Origin: Diplocloster agilis
GTDB taxonomy: Bacteria > Bacillota > Clostridia > Lachnospirales > Lachnospiraceae
Direction of reading: 5' to 3'
Length of the DNA stretch: 64,000 nucleotides
Assembly (NCBI RefSeq): GCF_019042275.1
Contig: NZ_JAHQCW010000013.1
Span: forward strand, 1-64,000
Under the pieces are notes generated by a model that was not told where the DNA came from, made no database searches, and was given only the letters and a program-made list of their open reading frames with translations. The translations under genes were made by a program, and so were the position numbers. Below are positions 1 to 8,384 of this stretch, piece after piece (the stretch's first letter is position 1; each line of letters opens with the position of its first letter).

Positions 1-205
1 CACGTCCGACGGGCAAGAGCCTCTGAACCGGGAACACATCACGTGTTCCTGGTGAATAGGCTCGGTTCCTGAACCCGGCTTTCCGATTTCACTTAGCGGG
101 TGCCAGCGCAAGCCCTCCGCGCTCCCGGGGAGACACAAAGGAATCCGGCTGCCCGGAGCATCCCGGGACACCGGCACGCACCCCTGCCTTAAACAGCGGG
201 CATAC
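1..205 (-). repeat. Long palindromic element, copy A (cut by window edge)
   Basis: This is the distal part of the palindromic repeat family also seen near 7.6-8.2 kb, 18.3-18.7 kb, 58.5-58.9 kb and 60.2-60.5 kb. Positions 1-115 match the tip region of the other copies almost base for base: CACGTCCGACGGGCAAGAGC, then a hairpin around AACACATCACGTGTT, then GGCTCGGTTCCTGAACCCGG. The outer arm runs to the terminal AGCGGGCATA near 204 and continues into a conserved flank. The partner arm would lie left of the window. The orientation (relative to the 58.5 kb copy) is minus, the same strand as the activase gene it abuts, and its end overlaps the last codons of that gene. Confidence 0.8.
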
Positions 206-1106
206 CCAAACCCGGGGAAGTACCAGCAAATACCTCTTCCAATTCCGCCATGCGCGTTTCCGGTAACGGTTGAACTTCCTCCATGGAATAGGCCATGCCG
301 CAGGAACGGTATTTTCCGCTGCCGTACTGGTGAAACGGCAGCAGGCTTCTGGTCCCGATTCCCAGCCGATCCAGCATACCGGCCATTTTACGCAGAGTTT
401 CGGGCTGATCGTTCATGCCTGGGATAACCGGGATACGGACATGGATATTGGCCCCCGCTGTTTTTAGCTGTTGTAGATTCTGAAGAATCCGTTTATTATC
501 CACGCCGGTCCAGTCCCGATGAATATCCGGGTCCGGGCTTTTAAAATCATAAAGGAACAAATCCGTAAAGGGAAGGATGCCGGATATATTTTCCCAGGGC
601 ACATGGCCGGTCGTCTCGACCGCGGTGGAGAAACCCTCCTGACGGCAGGCTTTCAGCAGGCCTTTTGCAAAGTCCGGCTGCAGTAACGGCTCTCCCCCGG
701 AGAGCGTAACCCCGCCCCCGCTCCTTTCATAAAACATGCGGTCCCTTCGGATCACCTGCATGACCTCCTCTATGGTCATCTCCCTGCCTTTGATGAGCAG
801 GGCGTCCGCCGGACAGGCTTCGGCTAATTTTAAGGCTGTCTCCCCGCCGCATTTTAGCCAATGGATCACCGGCTCCCGGCCGTCTGCCGTAATCTCGCCG
901 TCCGCCGAGGCTTTTACACAGGAGAGGCACCGGATGCACCGAGACTGGGAATAAAAGAGCTGCGGCCCGCCGCTCTGGGATTCCGGGTTGGAACACCAAC
1001 GGCAGCGCAGCGGACATCCTTTCAAAAAGATTACGGTGCGGATGCCGTCCCCATCGTGAATGCTGTATCTTTGTATATCGAACACATTTCCTCTGCTCTC
1101 TTCCAT
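189..1106 (-). CDS. Glycyl radical enzyme activating protein (radical SAM)
   Basis: Installs the glycyl radical on the neighbouring enzyme using S-adenosylmethionine and a [4Fe-4S] cluster. The radical SAM motif CPLRCRWC (CxxxCxxC) is at residues 31-38 and a TLSGGEP motif follows the inserted cluster domain. That domain looks reduced: one CxxCxxC (CIRCLSC) and one late ACP cysteine are visible, where many family members have two full ferredoxin-like motifs. The start is set at ATG 1106, because an AGGAGG lies just upstream and the longer frame (1121) would place the Shine-Dalgarno inside the gene. It begins 8 nt after the partner's stop, so the two are cotranscribed. The last residues (GLGMPAV) and the stop codon are written in the end of palindromic element A, so the native C-terminus may have been replaced. 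Confidence 0.9.
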   Translation of the reverse strand: MEESRGNVFDIQRYSIHDGDGIRTVIFLKGCPLRCRWCSNPESQSGGPQLFYSQSRCIRCLSCVKASADGEITADGREPVIHWLKCGGETALKLAEACPADALLIKGREMTIEEVMQVIRRDRMFYERSGGGVTLSGGEPLLQPDFAKGLLKACRQEGFSTAVETTGHVPWENISGILPFTDLFLYDFKSPDPDIHRDWTGVDNKRILQNLQQLKTAGANIHVRIPVIPGMNDQPETLRKMAGMLDRLGIGTRSLLPFHQYGSGKYRSCGMAYSMEEVQPLPETRMAELEEVFAGTSPGLGMPAV

Positions 1107-1114
1107 CGCTCCTC

Positions 1115-3520
1115 CTAACATCCTCCATGCACGGTTCTGCTGATGATTTCATCCTGGATGTCTTTATCCAGCTCCACAAAGAACGCGCTGTATCCCGCTA
1201 CCCGTAACACCAGGCTTCTGTGCCGGTCCGGATGCGCCTGGGCGTCCAGCAGTTTTTCCCTGGTCAGGATATTAAATTGAATATGCATCCCTCCCAGATC
1301 GAAATAGGTACGGATCAAATCGACCAGTTTCTGACGGTCTTCCTCCGTTTTCAATACGGACGGGAGAAATTTCATATTATAATTCACTCCGTTTAACGCC
1401 TGGGTATGCAGAACTTTTGCCACCGACCTGGCCGCGGCGGTAGGGCCGTGGGTATCCATGCCGTGTTTGGGTGAGATACCTCCGTCTCCCAGGGGAGTCC
1501 CCGACAGCCTGCCGCTTGGCAGCGCGCACACCTGCCGTCCCAGCGGCGTGTTAGAGGAAAGGCAGAACAGGCCAGCCCGGAACCGTCCGCCCCGCACCGT
1601 TGTTCTGCAGTTCACGCTGTCGCAATACAGCCTGCCCACATAGGCGGTCATGTCATCCGCCTCATCGATGTCGTTTCCATACTTCGGCGCACGGTTTAGC
1701 AGAATCTGCCGCAAAACCTCCTGATCCCGGAAATCATTCTGAAGCGCCTCCGCCAGTGTGCGGCGGTCAATCCGCTTCTCCTCATAGACCAGCTTCTTTA
1801 TGGCGGCGAGGGAATCTCCCACATCGGCGATGCCCACGCCCTGCACGCCGATATAATTATACTTCGCCCCGCCTCTCGTACAGTCCCTTCCATTTTCCAG
1901 ACAGCCGTCCAGCAGCAGGGAGCTGAAAATGTGAGGGCCATAGTCACCGATTAACTTCTCCGTGCAGTTCAGGGAACACACCAGCATGGATACAAAATAA
2001 TCCAGCTGTGTCCGGAAAGCGTTCAACAGCTCATCAAAGCTTGCAAAATCCACAAGACTGCCGGTTTTCGGGCCCATCTGCACTCCTGACATCTGGCAGA
2101 CCCCGTCGAACAGCGCCAGTTCAAAGCATTTGGCAATGTTAAAAAATCCCGCATTGGTGCTGCCCATGGTATTCCCGTAACCGGTGGGCTCCACACATCC
2201 AACGATCGCATAATCCAGAGCCTCTTCATGGGTAAGGCCGTCTTTTTCCAGGGCTTCGATAATCAGGTCGTCATTGAAAAACGGCATCTTCCCGCCTTCC
2301 TTTTTCACCAGAATTTCAATCACCCTTTTCACATATGCGTCCGGATTCTTGGAAGACAGGCGGATACTGGTATTTGGCTCCGAATTAAATACCGACTCTT
2401 CCGCGTCCAGACACACATAGGTAAAATCGCAGACCGCATTCTCTCCATTTTCATCCAGTCCGCCCACCACCACGTTGCAGGCGGTAGAGAACCCTCCGTT
2501 ATTGCGCACGCTGGAATACGTCCCGGCCTTGATCACATCGCTGTGTTTTACCCAGAGGGCCTCCAGGATCTCCCTGGCTTCCTCCCGCGTCAGGGTCCCC
2601 TCCTGTATCTCCCGCTCATAGTAAGGCCGAAAAAGCTGGTCGATCCGGCCGCCCGAGATCGACGAGCCATTCTGATGGCAATAATCAATCAGCATCACGA
2701 ACCAATAAGACTGTACCGCTTCGTGATAATTCCTGGCCGGATAATACGGAACCTGGCTGCAGACTCCCGCGATCAGTTCCAGTTCCCTTCTCCTCCTGTC
2801 ATCCTTCTCCTGTTCCGCCATCTTCGATGCCAAAGCGGCAAAGCGAAGCTGAAAGCTCTTAACCCCTTCGATGCAGATCAGGGCCGCCTGATAAAACTGC
2901 ATTTTTTCCGCATACTCCGGATCACAGTAATCCATCTGCTCCATATACTGCCGGATCTGCGTTTCCACCCGGCAGAACCCGAAGCGCACGATCATTCGTA
3001 CATCCGGCAGATAATGGCCGTGTCCGCTGCGGGTACGGCTTAAGGGATTAAATACCCGGTATGGGGAATCCAGCACCTCCAGAATCCTGGGGTCAAAATA
3101 ATACTTGGAACGCTCCCCCGTATTGATGGTTTTCCAATAAGGGAAAATCTCATTCAGCAGATACTCTTTATCTTCCTCCGTAATCTGAAGGGTATCCACC
3201 TTTCGCACCGGCATCAGATCCAGTTCCCTTCTGTCGAACATGCCAAATTCCGGAAATACAGGGGCGCACCTGGGCTTCGATGCATGATTTCCTACGATCA
3301 GCTCCTCCTGATCGATAAATATAGTCATCTGCTCCAGCAGGTACTTAAGCGCCTTTGCCCGCCGCAGAATATAAGGCTCTCCTTCTGTCCGCCGGTAGCT
3401 TTCCGTAACCAGCCTGGCCCGCTCCACGCAGATGGCAGGCTTCACTCCCCGCATTCTTCCATTTAAGAACTCCGTCCGCTCCGCCCGCGTCAGTCCTTTG
3501 GGCAGCCATTTTTTATCCAT
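1115..3520 (-). CDS. Glycyl radical enzyme, dehydratase/lyase type, substrate unknown
   Basis: 801-aa pyruvate formate-lyase superfamily enzyme. The glycyl radical loop RVAGYSAFF is near the C-terminus with the radical glycine at about residue 776. The thiyl cysteine is in GCVEP (Cys442) with Glu444 two residues on. That Cys-x-Glu pair is typical of the dehydratase and choline-lyase branch rather than of formate-lyases. Oxygen-sensitive and cytoplasmic. The activase follows immediately. No shell proteins, aldehyde dehydrogenase or other microcompartment genes are visible, so the diol-dehydratase or CutC assignment lacks context. The ribosome site is GAAAGGGG before the ATG. It probably has its own promoter at 3596-3624 and is likely controlled by the DeoR protein encoded upstream. 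Substrate not assigned. Confidence 0.92.
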   Translation of the reverse strand: MDKKWLPKGLTRAERTEFLNGRMRGVKPAICVERARLVTESYRRTEGEPYILRRAKALKYLLEQMTIFIDQEELIVGNHASKPRCAPVFPEFGMFDRRELDLMPVRKVDTLQITEEDKEYLLNEIFPYWKTINTGERSKYYFDPRILEVLDSPYRVFNPLSRTRSGHGHYLPDVRMIVRFGFCRVETQIRQYMEQMDYCDPEYAEKMQFYQAALICIEGVKSFQLRFAALASKMAEQEKDDRRRRELELIAGVCSQVPYYPARNYHEAVQSYWFVMLIDYCHQNGSSISGGRIDQLFRPYYEREIQEGTLTREEAREILEALWVKHSDVIKAGTYSSVRNNGGFSTACNVVVGGLDENGENAVCDFTYVCLDAEESVFNSEPNTSIRLSSKNPDAYVKRVIEILVKKEGGKMPFFNDDLIIEALEKDGLTHEEALDYAIVGCVEPTGYGNTMGSTNAGFFNIAKCFELALFDGVCQMSGVQMGPKTGSLVDFASFDELLNAFRTQLDYFVSMLVCSLNCTEKLIGDYGPHIFSSLLLDGCLENGRDCTRGGAKYNYIGVQGVGIADVGDSLAAIKKLVYEEKRIDRRTLAEALQNDFRDQEVLRQILLNRAPKYGNDIDEADDMTAYVGRLYCDSVNCRTTVRGGRFRAGLFCLSSNTPLGRQVCALPSGRLSGTPLGDGGISPKHGMDTHGPTAAARSVAKVLHTQALNGVNYNMKFLPSVLKTEEDRQKLVDLIRTYFDLGGMHIQFNILTREKLLDAQAHPDRHRSLVLRVAGYSAFFVELDKDIQDEIISRTVHGGC

Positions 3521-3542
3521 AAAAATTCCCCTTTCTACTATG

Positions 3543-3577
3543 AAACCAGACAGATCCCGATAAAACCAGATAGATCC
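3543..3577. promoter_or_regulatory. Two direct repeats, candidate operator for the glycyl radical operon
   Basis: The 15-mer AAACCAGAYAGATCC occurs at 3543-3557 and again at 3563-3577, a 20-bp period (about two helical turns). The pair lies just downstream of the predicted -10 and upstream of the glycyl radical enzyme start, where a repressor would block transcription. Binding by the neighbouring DeoR protein is inferred. Confidence 0.5.
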
Positions 3578-3595
3578 TTTTTTTCTTCTATCCCG

Positions 3596-3624
3596 ATCAT
3601 AGCATCCGCCGGCTGCCCCCGCAA
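3596..3624 (-). promoter_or_regulatory. Promoter of the glycyl radical operon
   Basis: On the minus strand an extended -10 (TGCTATGAT, hexamer at 3596-3601) lies 17 bp from a weak -35 (TTGCGG, 3619-3624). It sits between the DeoR terminator and the candidate operator. Confidence 0.45.
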
Positions 3625-3648
3625 TGCCGGCTCTCCTTGTATTTCCGT

Positions 3649-3694
3649 CAAATAAAAAGAAACCGAAAGTTATCCTCAGATTTCTTTCGGTTTC
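3649..3694 (-). terminator. Rho-independent terminator after the DeoR gene
   Basis: An 11-bp stem (3659-3669 with 3684-3694, GAAACCGAAAG) is followed on the minus strand by TTTTTATTT. The stem overlaps the DeoR stop codon and separates regulator from structural genes. Confidence 0.75.
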
Positions 3695-4469
3695 AGGAAA
3701 TAATCACCGGTACCAATTCCCCCATACGGCCGCAGTACGCCCGATCTGCCGCCCCATCCGTAATAATCATATCCACCCCGGAAAGCGCGCACACCTCCGA
3801 CAGATACCGCTTCCCAAGCTTCCCGCCGTCCGCCAGCAGAACCGTCCTCTTGGCGCACTTACGCATGGCCTTTTTCATCATCATCTGGGGATAGCCGATC
3901 ACCGTAACCCCCGCATCCACATCCACCCCGTTTGCCCCCATAAACAGGATATCCGCGTGATAATCCAAAACTTCCCGCTCCCCGGTCTCACCGGCAGTAG
4001 CCGCCAGATTCCCGAACACCTCCCCGCCGATCATGAACAGCCTCACATGATCCAGATTCATCAATTCCCCAGCCGCGATCACAGAATTCGTAACCACCGT
4101 TAACGGAACCCCTTCTTCCTTCATCAGCTGTACCAGATACAGGCAGGTAGACGAATCGTCGATCAGAACCGTATCATGGGCCCGCAGCTCCCGGTAAGCC
4201 CTTCTCGCTATCGCGATCTTAGCCGCGGCGTTTCTGTACACCGTCTCCCTTGTATCCTTCCGGTAAATACTATCCCCGGCCTTAACCGCTCCCCCATGTA
4301 CTCTCCTGACCAGCCCTTCCCCTTCCAGCATAGTCAGGTCCTGCCGGACCGTCACTTCCGACACATGCAGGCTCCTGGCCAGATTCGAGATTCTCACGCA
4401 CTGTTTCTCATCCAATTCCCTTAAAATATAAACCAGCCGCTCCTGCCGGAAATTCCTCTCCGCAGTCAC
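3693..4469 (-). CDS. DeoR/GlpR-family transcriptional regulator
   Basis: 258 aa. The N-terminal winged HTH (about residues 6-60) ends in the family hallmark RRVHGGAV. The C-terminal sugar-phosphate sensing domain shows DDSSTC and VVTNS motifs typical of DeoR-family effector pockets. It is usually a repressor released by a phosphorylated sugar intermediate. Its start overlaps the zincin stop by an ATGA, so the two are translationally coupled. It is likely the regulator of the glycyl radical operon downstream, from which it is separated by a terminator. The effector is not known. Confidence 0.9.
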   Translation of the reverse strand: MTAERNFRQERLVYILRELDEKQCVRISNLARSLHVSEVTVRQDLTMLEGEGLVRRVHGGAVKAGDSIYRKDTRETVYRNAAAKIAIARRAYRELRAHDTVLIDDSSTCLYLVQLMKEEGVPLTVVTNSVIAAGELMNLDHVRLFMIGGEVFGNLAATAGETGEREVLDYHADILFMGANGVDVDAGVTVIGYPQMMMKKAMRKCAKRTVLLADGGKLGKRYLSEVCALSGVDMIITDGAADRAYCGRMGELVPVIIS

Positions 4470-4840
4470 CGTTCATTCCCCCTCTCCTTATACCGGGCGA
4501 TCTGAATCGCATCCTCAACCTCCAGATCCCTTTCCCCTGCCAGCGACTCCAGGTGATGTCTGAACTCGTGCAGCACCGTCTTACGCACCCTCTTACGAAG
4601 CGCCTCCTCCGTCATATATCCGTACACCTGCATAAAAGATCCATAATAAATCGTAATAAATCTTCCCAGATACTTGTCCCTATGATACTCCCCCAAAATG
4701 CACAATTCCTCATTCCTGCTCTGCGGATGCAGCTTACGCTCCTCCTTCAGCACAATACCCCCGTTCAACTCCTCAAAAAATTCTTTCGGCATCTCGCCGG
4801 CTATCTCATTCAGCATCTCCGAAAACCGATCTATCTCCAA
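4466..4840 (-). CDS. Small zincin-like metallopeptidase-family protein
   Basis: 124 aa with an HEFRH motif (HExxH zinc site) around residue 100 and a following acidic stretch, matching the small zincin-like family of uncharacterised cytoplasmic proteins. It starts with TTG at 4840, supported by a GAGGAA site upstream. It is the first gene of a two-gene unit with the DeoR regulator (4-nt overlap). A minus-strand TATACT lies in the leader near 4895. The biological role is unknown, and proteolytic activity has been inferred only from the motif. Confidence 0.75.
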   Translation of the reverse strand: MEIDRFSEMLNEIAGEMPKEFFEELNGGIVLKEERKLHPQSRNEELCILGEYHRDKYLGRFITIYYGSFMQVYGYMTEEALRKRVRKTVLHEFRHHLESLAGERDLEVEDAIQIARYKERGNER

Positions 4841-5010
4841 GCAGAATTCCTCACTTTACACTAATCCAACCTCGGGTTACTATTTTCGTACAGTATAACA
4901 CATAATGGAGGTGGAAAACCACCCGGCGCAGTCAGTCTGAACTGCGCTTCCTTTCCTTTGACAAATTACAGCATATCCAGTTTATAACGAAATATCAACA
5001 CAAAAAGTTT

Positions 5011-5038
5011 AATTTTATCAGTTATAACTGATAAAATT
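5011..5038 (-). terminator. Perfect 28-bp palindrome at the end of the BlaR1-type gene
   Basis: AATTTTATCAGTTA and its exact complement form a 14-bp stem touching the stop codon. On the minus strand it is followed by AAACTTTTTG. It probably terminates the sensor-repressor transcript; the T-run is imperfect. Confidence 0.5.
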
Positions 5039-7164
5039 CAAAACCCATGATTTATCAATTCCCAAGCAGAATCTTTTGAGCTTCTTGCAACACTGGCAGT
5101 GCGTTCGGGATTATGGTTCTTTTTATCTTTACCGGTGAGGACCTTATAAATAATGATGTTGCCGGCCTCGTATTTACCTTCGATACCTGCATTTTGATAC
5201 AACGCCGAATCATCCGGCATAAGCTCAATAGAGACTACCCCCTCATAATATGGGGCGTCAACTGTGAAATAATTTCGGACAACATCCTCTGTTTGTGCAA
5301 GTTCTTCGGCACTAAGGCTCCGGCTATAATTTGCCTCTGCGGCTACTCGGGAAGAATCATCTGTACCGGAATAAACTACATGCTTTGCAAGTGATTCGTA
5401 AAGATCATCCGAAAGAACGCTATACCGTCCTTTTGCGCCTGTTTGCAGCACCGCGGTGCCATCGGGCAGACGATAGGCATAATAGTCATGCACCTCATCC
5501 GTTTCGGGGAAGCTCCGGCGGATAAGAAAGTATTCCTTCAGCGAGGCAACGTCTACGCCCTCCCATGTCTCCGATTTTACTAAGGCATTCATCAAGATGT
5601 CTCTCGCAAGTTTGGAATTTGCCGCCGTACTCCAGGAAAGCGCACTATTTTTATCAAGCATTGCAATGGAGTATTCGACGCTGGAAGCGTCCTGTCTCTC
5701 AAGTTCAAAGACAATCCACTTTCCATCTATATTCACTTGGACAAAACCATTCCCAACCGTATATTCACTGCCAACACATCCAAAGTTTGATTGCTCGTGT
5801 TCCGTCGGTTTTTTGTTTGGAGAAACATTGGTTTTAATGGTGCCGTCAACTTGATTCGCCGCTCCCATCGGGCCTTCCCTGCCTGTGTCCAGATACAAGT
5901 CTCCATGAATCATTACCATAGGGCGCAAAGCGACAATCTCACTCGCTTCACTTGGCTTTAGCTGAATACTGCCGGCAGTCGCCCTTGTGGGGTAAGTTTC
6001 TTCTACCTCGCCAATAAACAATACGACATAATCTCCAACTGAGAAATCATCCAAAGAGAGCTGCGTCGGCTTACTGTTTGTGGCAAGGGTAATCAAGGCA
6101 TCTTTTTCCCATGTTATGATACACCTGTCACCGATCACGCTATTTTCATCTATACCTTCGACCGTCATGCTTTGATTATCTTTGTCTATTTCAAGAATGA
6201 CAGCATTTACCCCCGCAAAGCCCGGTCTTTCCTCTTTCGGATTCGCCGTCAAGCCCACTCCGACCGATACGGCCGCAATTGCCGACAAAACAACTACCCA
6301 AAAGGCCGGCTTTTTATAGTTCAGCACATTTTTGATTCTGCCCCTTGTATCCCCCTCACCAAAGGCAAGAGGGGTGCCTCCTACGATTTTTCTGCCTGTA
6401 GCAAGACTCAAAAGCGAGGTGGAATAGTCTTTTTTTACACCATTGCCCAGCTTTTTCACTACCGCTTCATCACAGGACATCTCCATGTCTTTGCCGCTTG
6501 CATAAAAGGCAATCCACACAAGCGGATTAAACCAGTGCAGAAGAAGAACAAAGAATCCTGCCAGTTTCACGATATGGTCAAGCCGCCTGATATGGGTCTG
6601 CTCATGGAGCAGGATATAGTCACGCTGGGTATCGCCAAGATACGACGGCAAATAAATTTTAGGACGAAAAGCACCTAATACAAAGGCAGTGTCAATTTGA
6701 TCCGAAAGATAAATATTGTCTCTGTCATGAACAGCGTTTTTCAGTTTCTTTGTTAGCTGTAAGAGCATAGCCAAGCTGTAAATGAGCAAAACTGCAATAC
6801 CGGCGAGCCACAAAACCCGGCCTGCAAATATCCAAATCTGCACAGGATTAACGCTAGCTGCCGGCGTGGCGGCGGGCAAATTGGAGTTGACGGCGTTATT
6901 AAGCGCCGGCAATCCCGTGTTAATCTGGGGTACAGCCATCATTCCAATATCGCTGGGGATTGGGTTCGTATTGGCCGGCAACAGGCTCAATACACTTTCA
7001 AAAGAAAAAGGACAAACCAGTCGAAACAGCACCACCGACCAGAGAGCATAGGATAAGACCTTGGGCGATTTTTTCAGCAATATCCGCGCAAGCAGTACAA
7101 AGATAATGACAAAGCTTGCCGTAAAGCTCATATTGAGAATTTGTAAGAATAAGGCGTCAAGCAT
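5038..7164 (-). CDS. BlaR1/MecR1-type M56 metallopeptidase sensor
   Basis: 708 aa. The first ~110 residues hold several membrane segments; the zinc motif HEQTH begins at His187, and another membrane span lies near 285-305 (AFWVVVLSAIAAVSVGVGL). The extracellular C-terminal half (about 310-708) does not show the penicillin-binding SxxK fold of true BlaR1. It contains a domain with beta-rich segments and a final D-A-P-Y-Y-E type region, so the signal is probably not a beta-lactam. In this family, sensing triggers cleavage of the cognate BlaI-type repressor. The gene starts 2 nt after the repressor gene. GC is lower than in the neighbours. Confidence 0.85.
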   Translation of the reverse strand: MLDALFLQILNMSFTASFVIIFVLLARILLKKSPKVLSYALWSVVLFRLVCPFSFESVLSLLPANTNPIPSDIGMMAVPQINTGLPALNNAVNSNLPAATPAASVNPVQIWIFAGRVLWLAGIAVLLIYSLAMLLQLTKKLKNAVHDRDNIYLSDQIDTAFVLGAFRPKIYLPSYLGDTQRDYILLHEQTHIRRLDHIVKLAGFFVLLLHWFNPLVWIAFYASGKDMEMSCDEAVVKKLGNGVKKDYSTSLLSLATGRKIVGGTPLAFGEGDTRGRIKNVLNYKKPAFWVVVLSAIAAVSVGVGLTANPKEERPGFAGVNAVILEIDKDNQSMTVEGIDENSVIGDRCIITWEKDALITLATNSKPTQLSLDDFSVGDYVVLFIGEVEETYPTRATAGSIQLKPSEASEIVALRPMVMIHGDLYLDTGREGPMGAANQVDGTIKTNVSPNKKPTEHEQSNFGCVGSEYTVGNGFVQVNIDGKWIVFELERQDASSVEYSIAMLDKNSALSWSTAANSKLARDILMNALVKSETWEGVDVASLKEYFLIRRSFPETDEVHDYYAYRLPDGTAVLQTGAKGRYSVLSDDLYESLAKHVVYSGTDDSSRVAAEANYSRSLSAEELAQTEDVVRNYFTVDAPYYEGVVSIELMPDDSALYQNAGIEGKYEAGNIIIYKVLTGKDKKNHNPERTASVARSSKDSAWELINHGF

Positions 7165-7166
7165 GG

Positions 7167-7529
7167 CTACCCCTCCTTGTGATTGTCAATAAGCCTCTGA
7201 ATATCGGCAATCTCTTTTGCCGTCAGCTTTTTTCTGCGAGTAAATGCCGCTAAAAACTGTGGCAGAGAACCGTTAAAGGCATCCTTTAAAAACTGTTCAC
7301 CCTGCGCGGCGCCAAACTCCGCCTTACTCATCAGCGCCGTAACCGTACCGCTGTTGTTTGCAAAAATCCCCCGGTCGCAAAGCCGTTTCAGCATAGTATA
7401 AGTCGTGGTACGCTTCCACGAAAACTCCGCCTCGCACAGCTCTGTGAGTGCACGGGAGCTAACCGGCTCGTTGGCCCAAATCATGTCGGCAAATTTCTGC
7501 TCCATTTCCCCCAGTTTATATTGTTCCAT
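7167..7529 (-). CDS. BlaI/MecI/CopY-family repressor
   Basis: 120-aa winged-helix protein. The DNA-binding part (about residues 5-80) contains WKRTTTYTMLKRLCDRG, which matches the recognition helix region of BlaI/MecI; the C-terminal helices serve dimerisation. It is cotranscribed with the M56 sensor directly downstream, and likely autoregulates through the dyad in its promoter. Confidence 0.9.
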   Translation of the reverse strand: MEQYKLGEMEQKFADMIWANEPVSSRALTELCEAEFSWKRTTTYTMLKRLCDRGIFANNSGTVTALMSKAEFGAAQGEQFLKDAFNGSLPQFLAAFTRRKKLTAKEIADIQRLIDNHKEG

Positions 7530-7545
7530 AGGATCATCCTCCTGT

Positions 7546-7574
7546 CGTATACCATTAGACTATAATTAGTCTAA
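7546..7574 (-). promoter_or_regulatory. Promoter and dyad operator of the BlaI/BlaR1 pair
   Basis: The dyad TTAGACT-N6-AGTCTAA occupies 7555-7574. It overlaps a minus-strand promoter with -35 TAGACT (7568-7573), 16-bp spacer and -10 TATACG (7546-7551). Spacing and position fit autorepression by a BlaI-type dimer. Confidence 0.55.
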
Positions 7575-7607
7575 CACAAATAGACACTACTGTCCATATG
7601 TGGGTGC

Positions 7608-8247
7608 AGCCGCGGAAGACAAAGTGCGGGCGCAGCCGCCGGGGGGAGGGGGATGGTAAGAATGGGAATCGGAACTGCTTGGGGCTTGCTTGGGAACGGG
7701 ACAGACGGCGGGAGTGCTTCGCAGAGTCTGGGCGATTCTTCCCTGGGTTTGGGTTGGCCGGCCGATTCAGATGGAGGGACCGTGGGTGGTTTCCGGGGAG
7801 GCTCCCGGCTTTGGGACTCTTTTGTGTCTCCTCGGGAGCGCATAGGGCGGCTGAGCACCCGCTTAGGGAAATCGGAAAGCCGAGTTCAGGATGACCGGCG
7901 GACTTCACGTCCGACGGGCAAGAGCCTCTGAACCGGGAACACCTCATGTGTTCCTGGTGAATAGGCTCGGTTCCTGAACCCGGCTTTCCGATTTCCCTTA
8001 GCGGGTGCCAGCGCAAGCCCTCCGCGCTCCCGGGGAGACACAAAAGAGCCCCAAAGCCGGGAGCCTCCCCGGAAACCGCCCACGGTCCCTCCGTCTGAAG
8101 CGGCCGGCCAACCCAAACTCAGGAAGAAGAACCGCCCAGACTCTGCGAAGCACTCCCGCCGTCTGCCCCGTTCCCAAGCAAGCCCCAAGCGGTTCCGATT
8201 CCCATTCTTATCATCCCCATCCCCCCGGCCGCCCTCGCGCCTGACCG
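7608..8247 (-). repeat. Long palindromic element, copy B (about 640 bp)
   Basis: The left arm (about 7610-7905) and right arm (about 7975-8247) are imperfect inverted repeats of nearly 290 bp. The central region matches the other copies closely: GCGGACTTCACGTCCGACGG, AACACCTCATGTGTT and GGTGAATAGGCTCGGTTCC. The outer arms are unrelated to those of copies C and D and lack the terminal GTATGTCCGCTGC. The region holds no credible gene; short frames across it come from the repeat. Its orientation is minus. It fills most of the interval between the divergent BlaI and ZIP genes. Confidence 0.8.
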
Positions 8248-8317
8248 CTCCGGCCCTTTAAAAAAATCGCCCTCTCCTCCCCCCTTGTATATTTCGGAAA
8301 AACAGGTTAAAATGAAG

Positions 8318-8354
8318 AAAATCCGGTATACTCTTAGATAAAAGTCCGGATTTT
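8318..8354 (+). promoter_or_regulatory. ZIP gene promoter region with flanking dyad
   Basis: A -10-like TATACT (8327-8332) is bracketed by AAAATCCGG (8318-8326) and CCGGATTTT (8346-8354), an inverted repeat with a 19-bp gap. It could be an operator for a metal-responsive regulator or a leader hairpin. The -35 is weak. Confidence 0.35.
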
Positions 8355-8384
8355 GTACTTTAAATTGAAAAGGGGGATTTCGAT

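Noticed and set aside
5011-5038. Perfect palindrome considered as a BlaI operator
   Set aside because: It lies at the 3' end of the operon touching a stop codon, and its sequence differs from the dyad in the BlaI promoter; a 3' hairpin is more likely.
7571-8244. Several short open frames within the palindromic element at 7.6-8.2 kb
   Set aside because: They read through the repeat on both strands, have low-complexity composition, and differ between copies; the same applies to frames at 18.46-18.70 kb and 58.67-58.88 kb.
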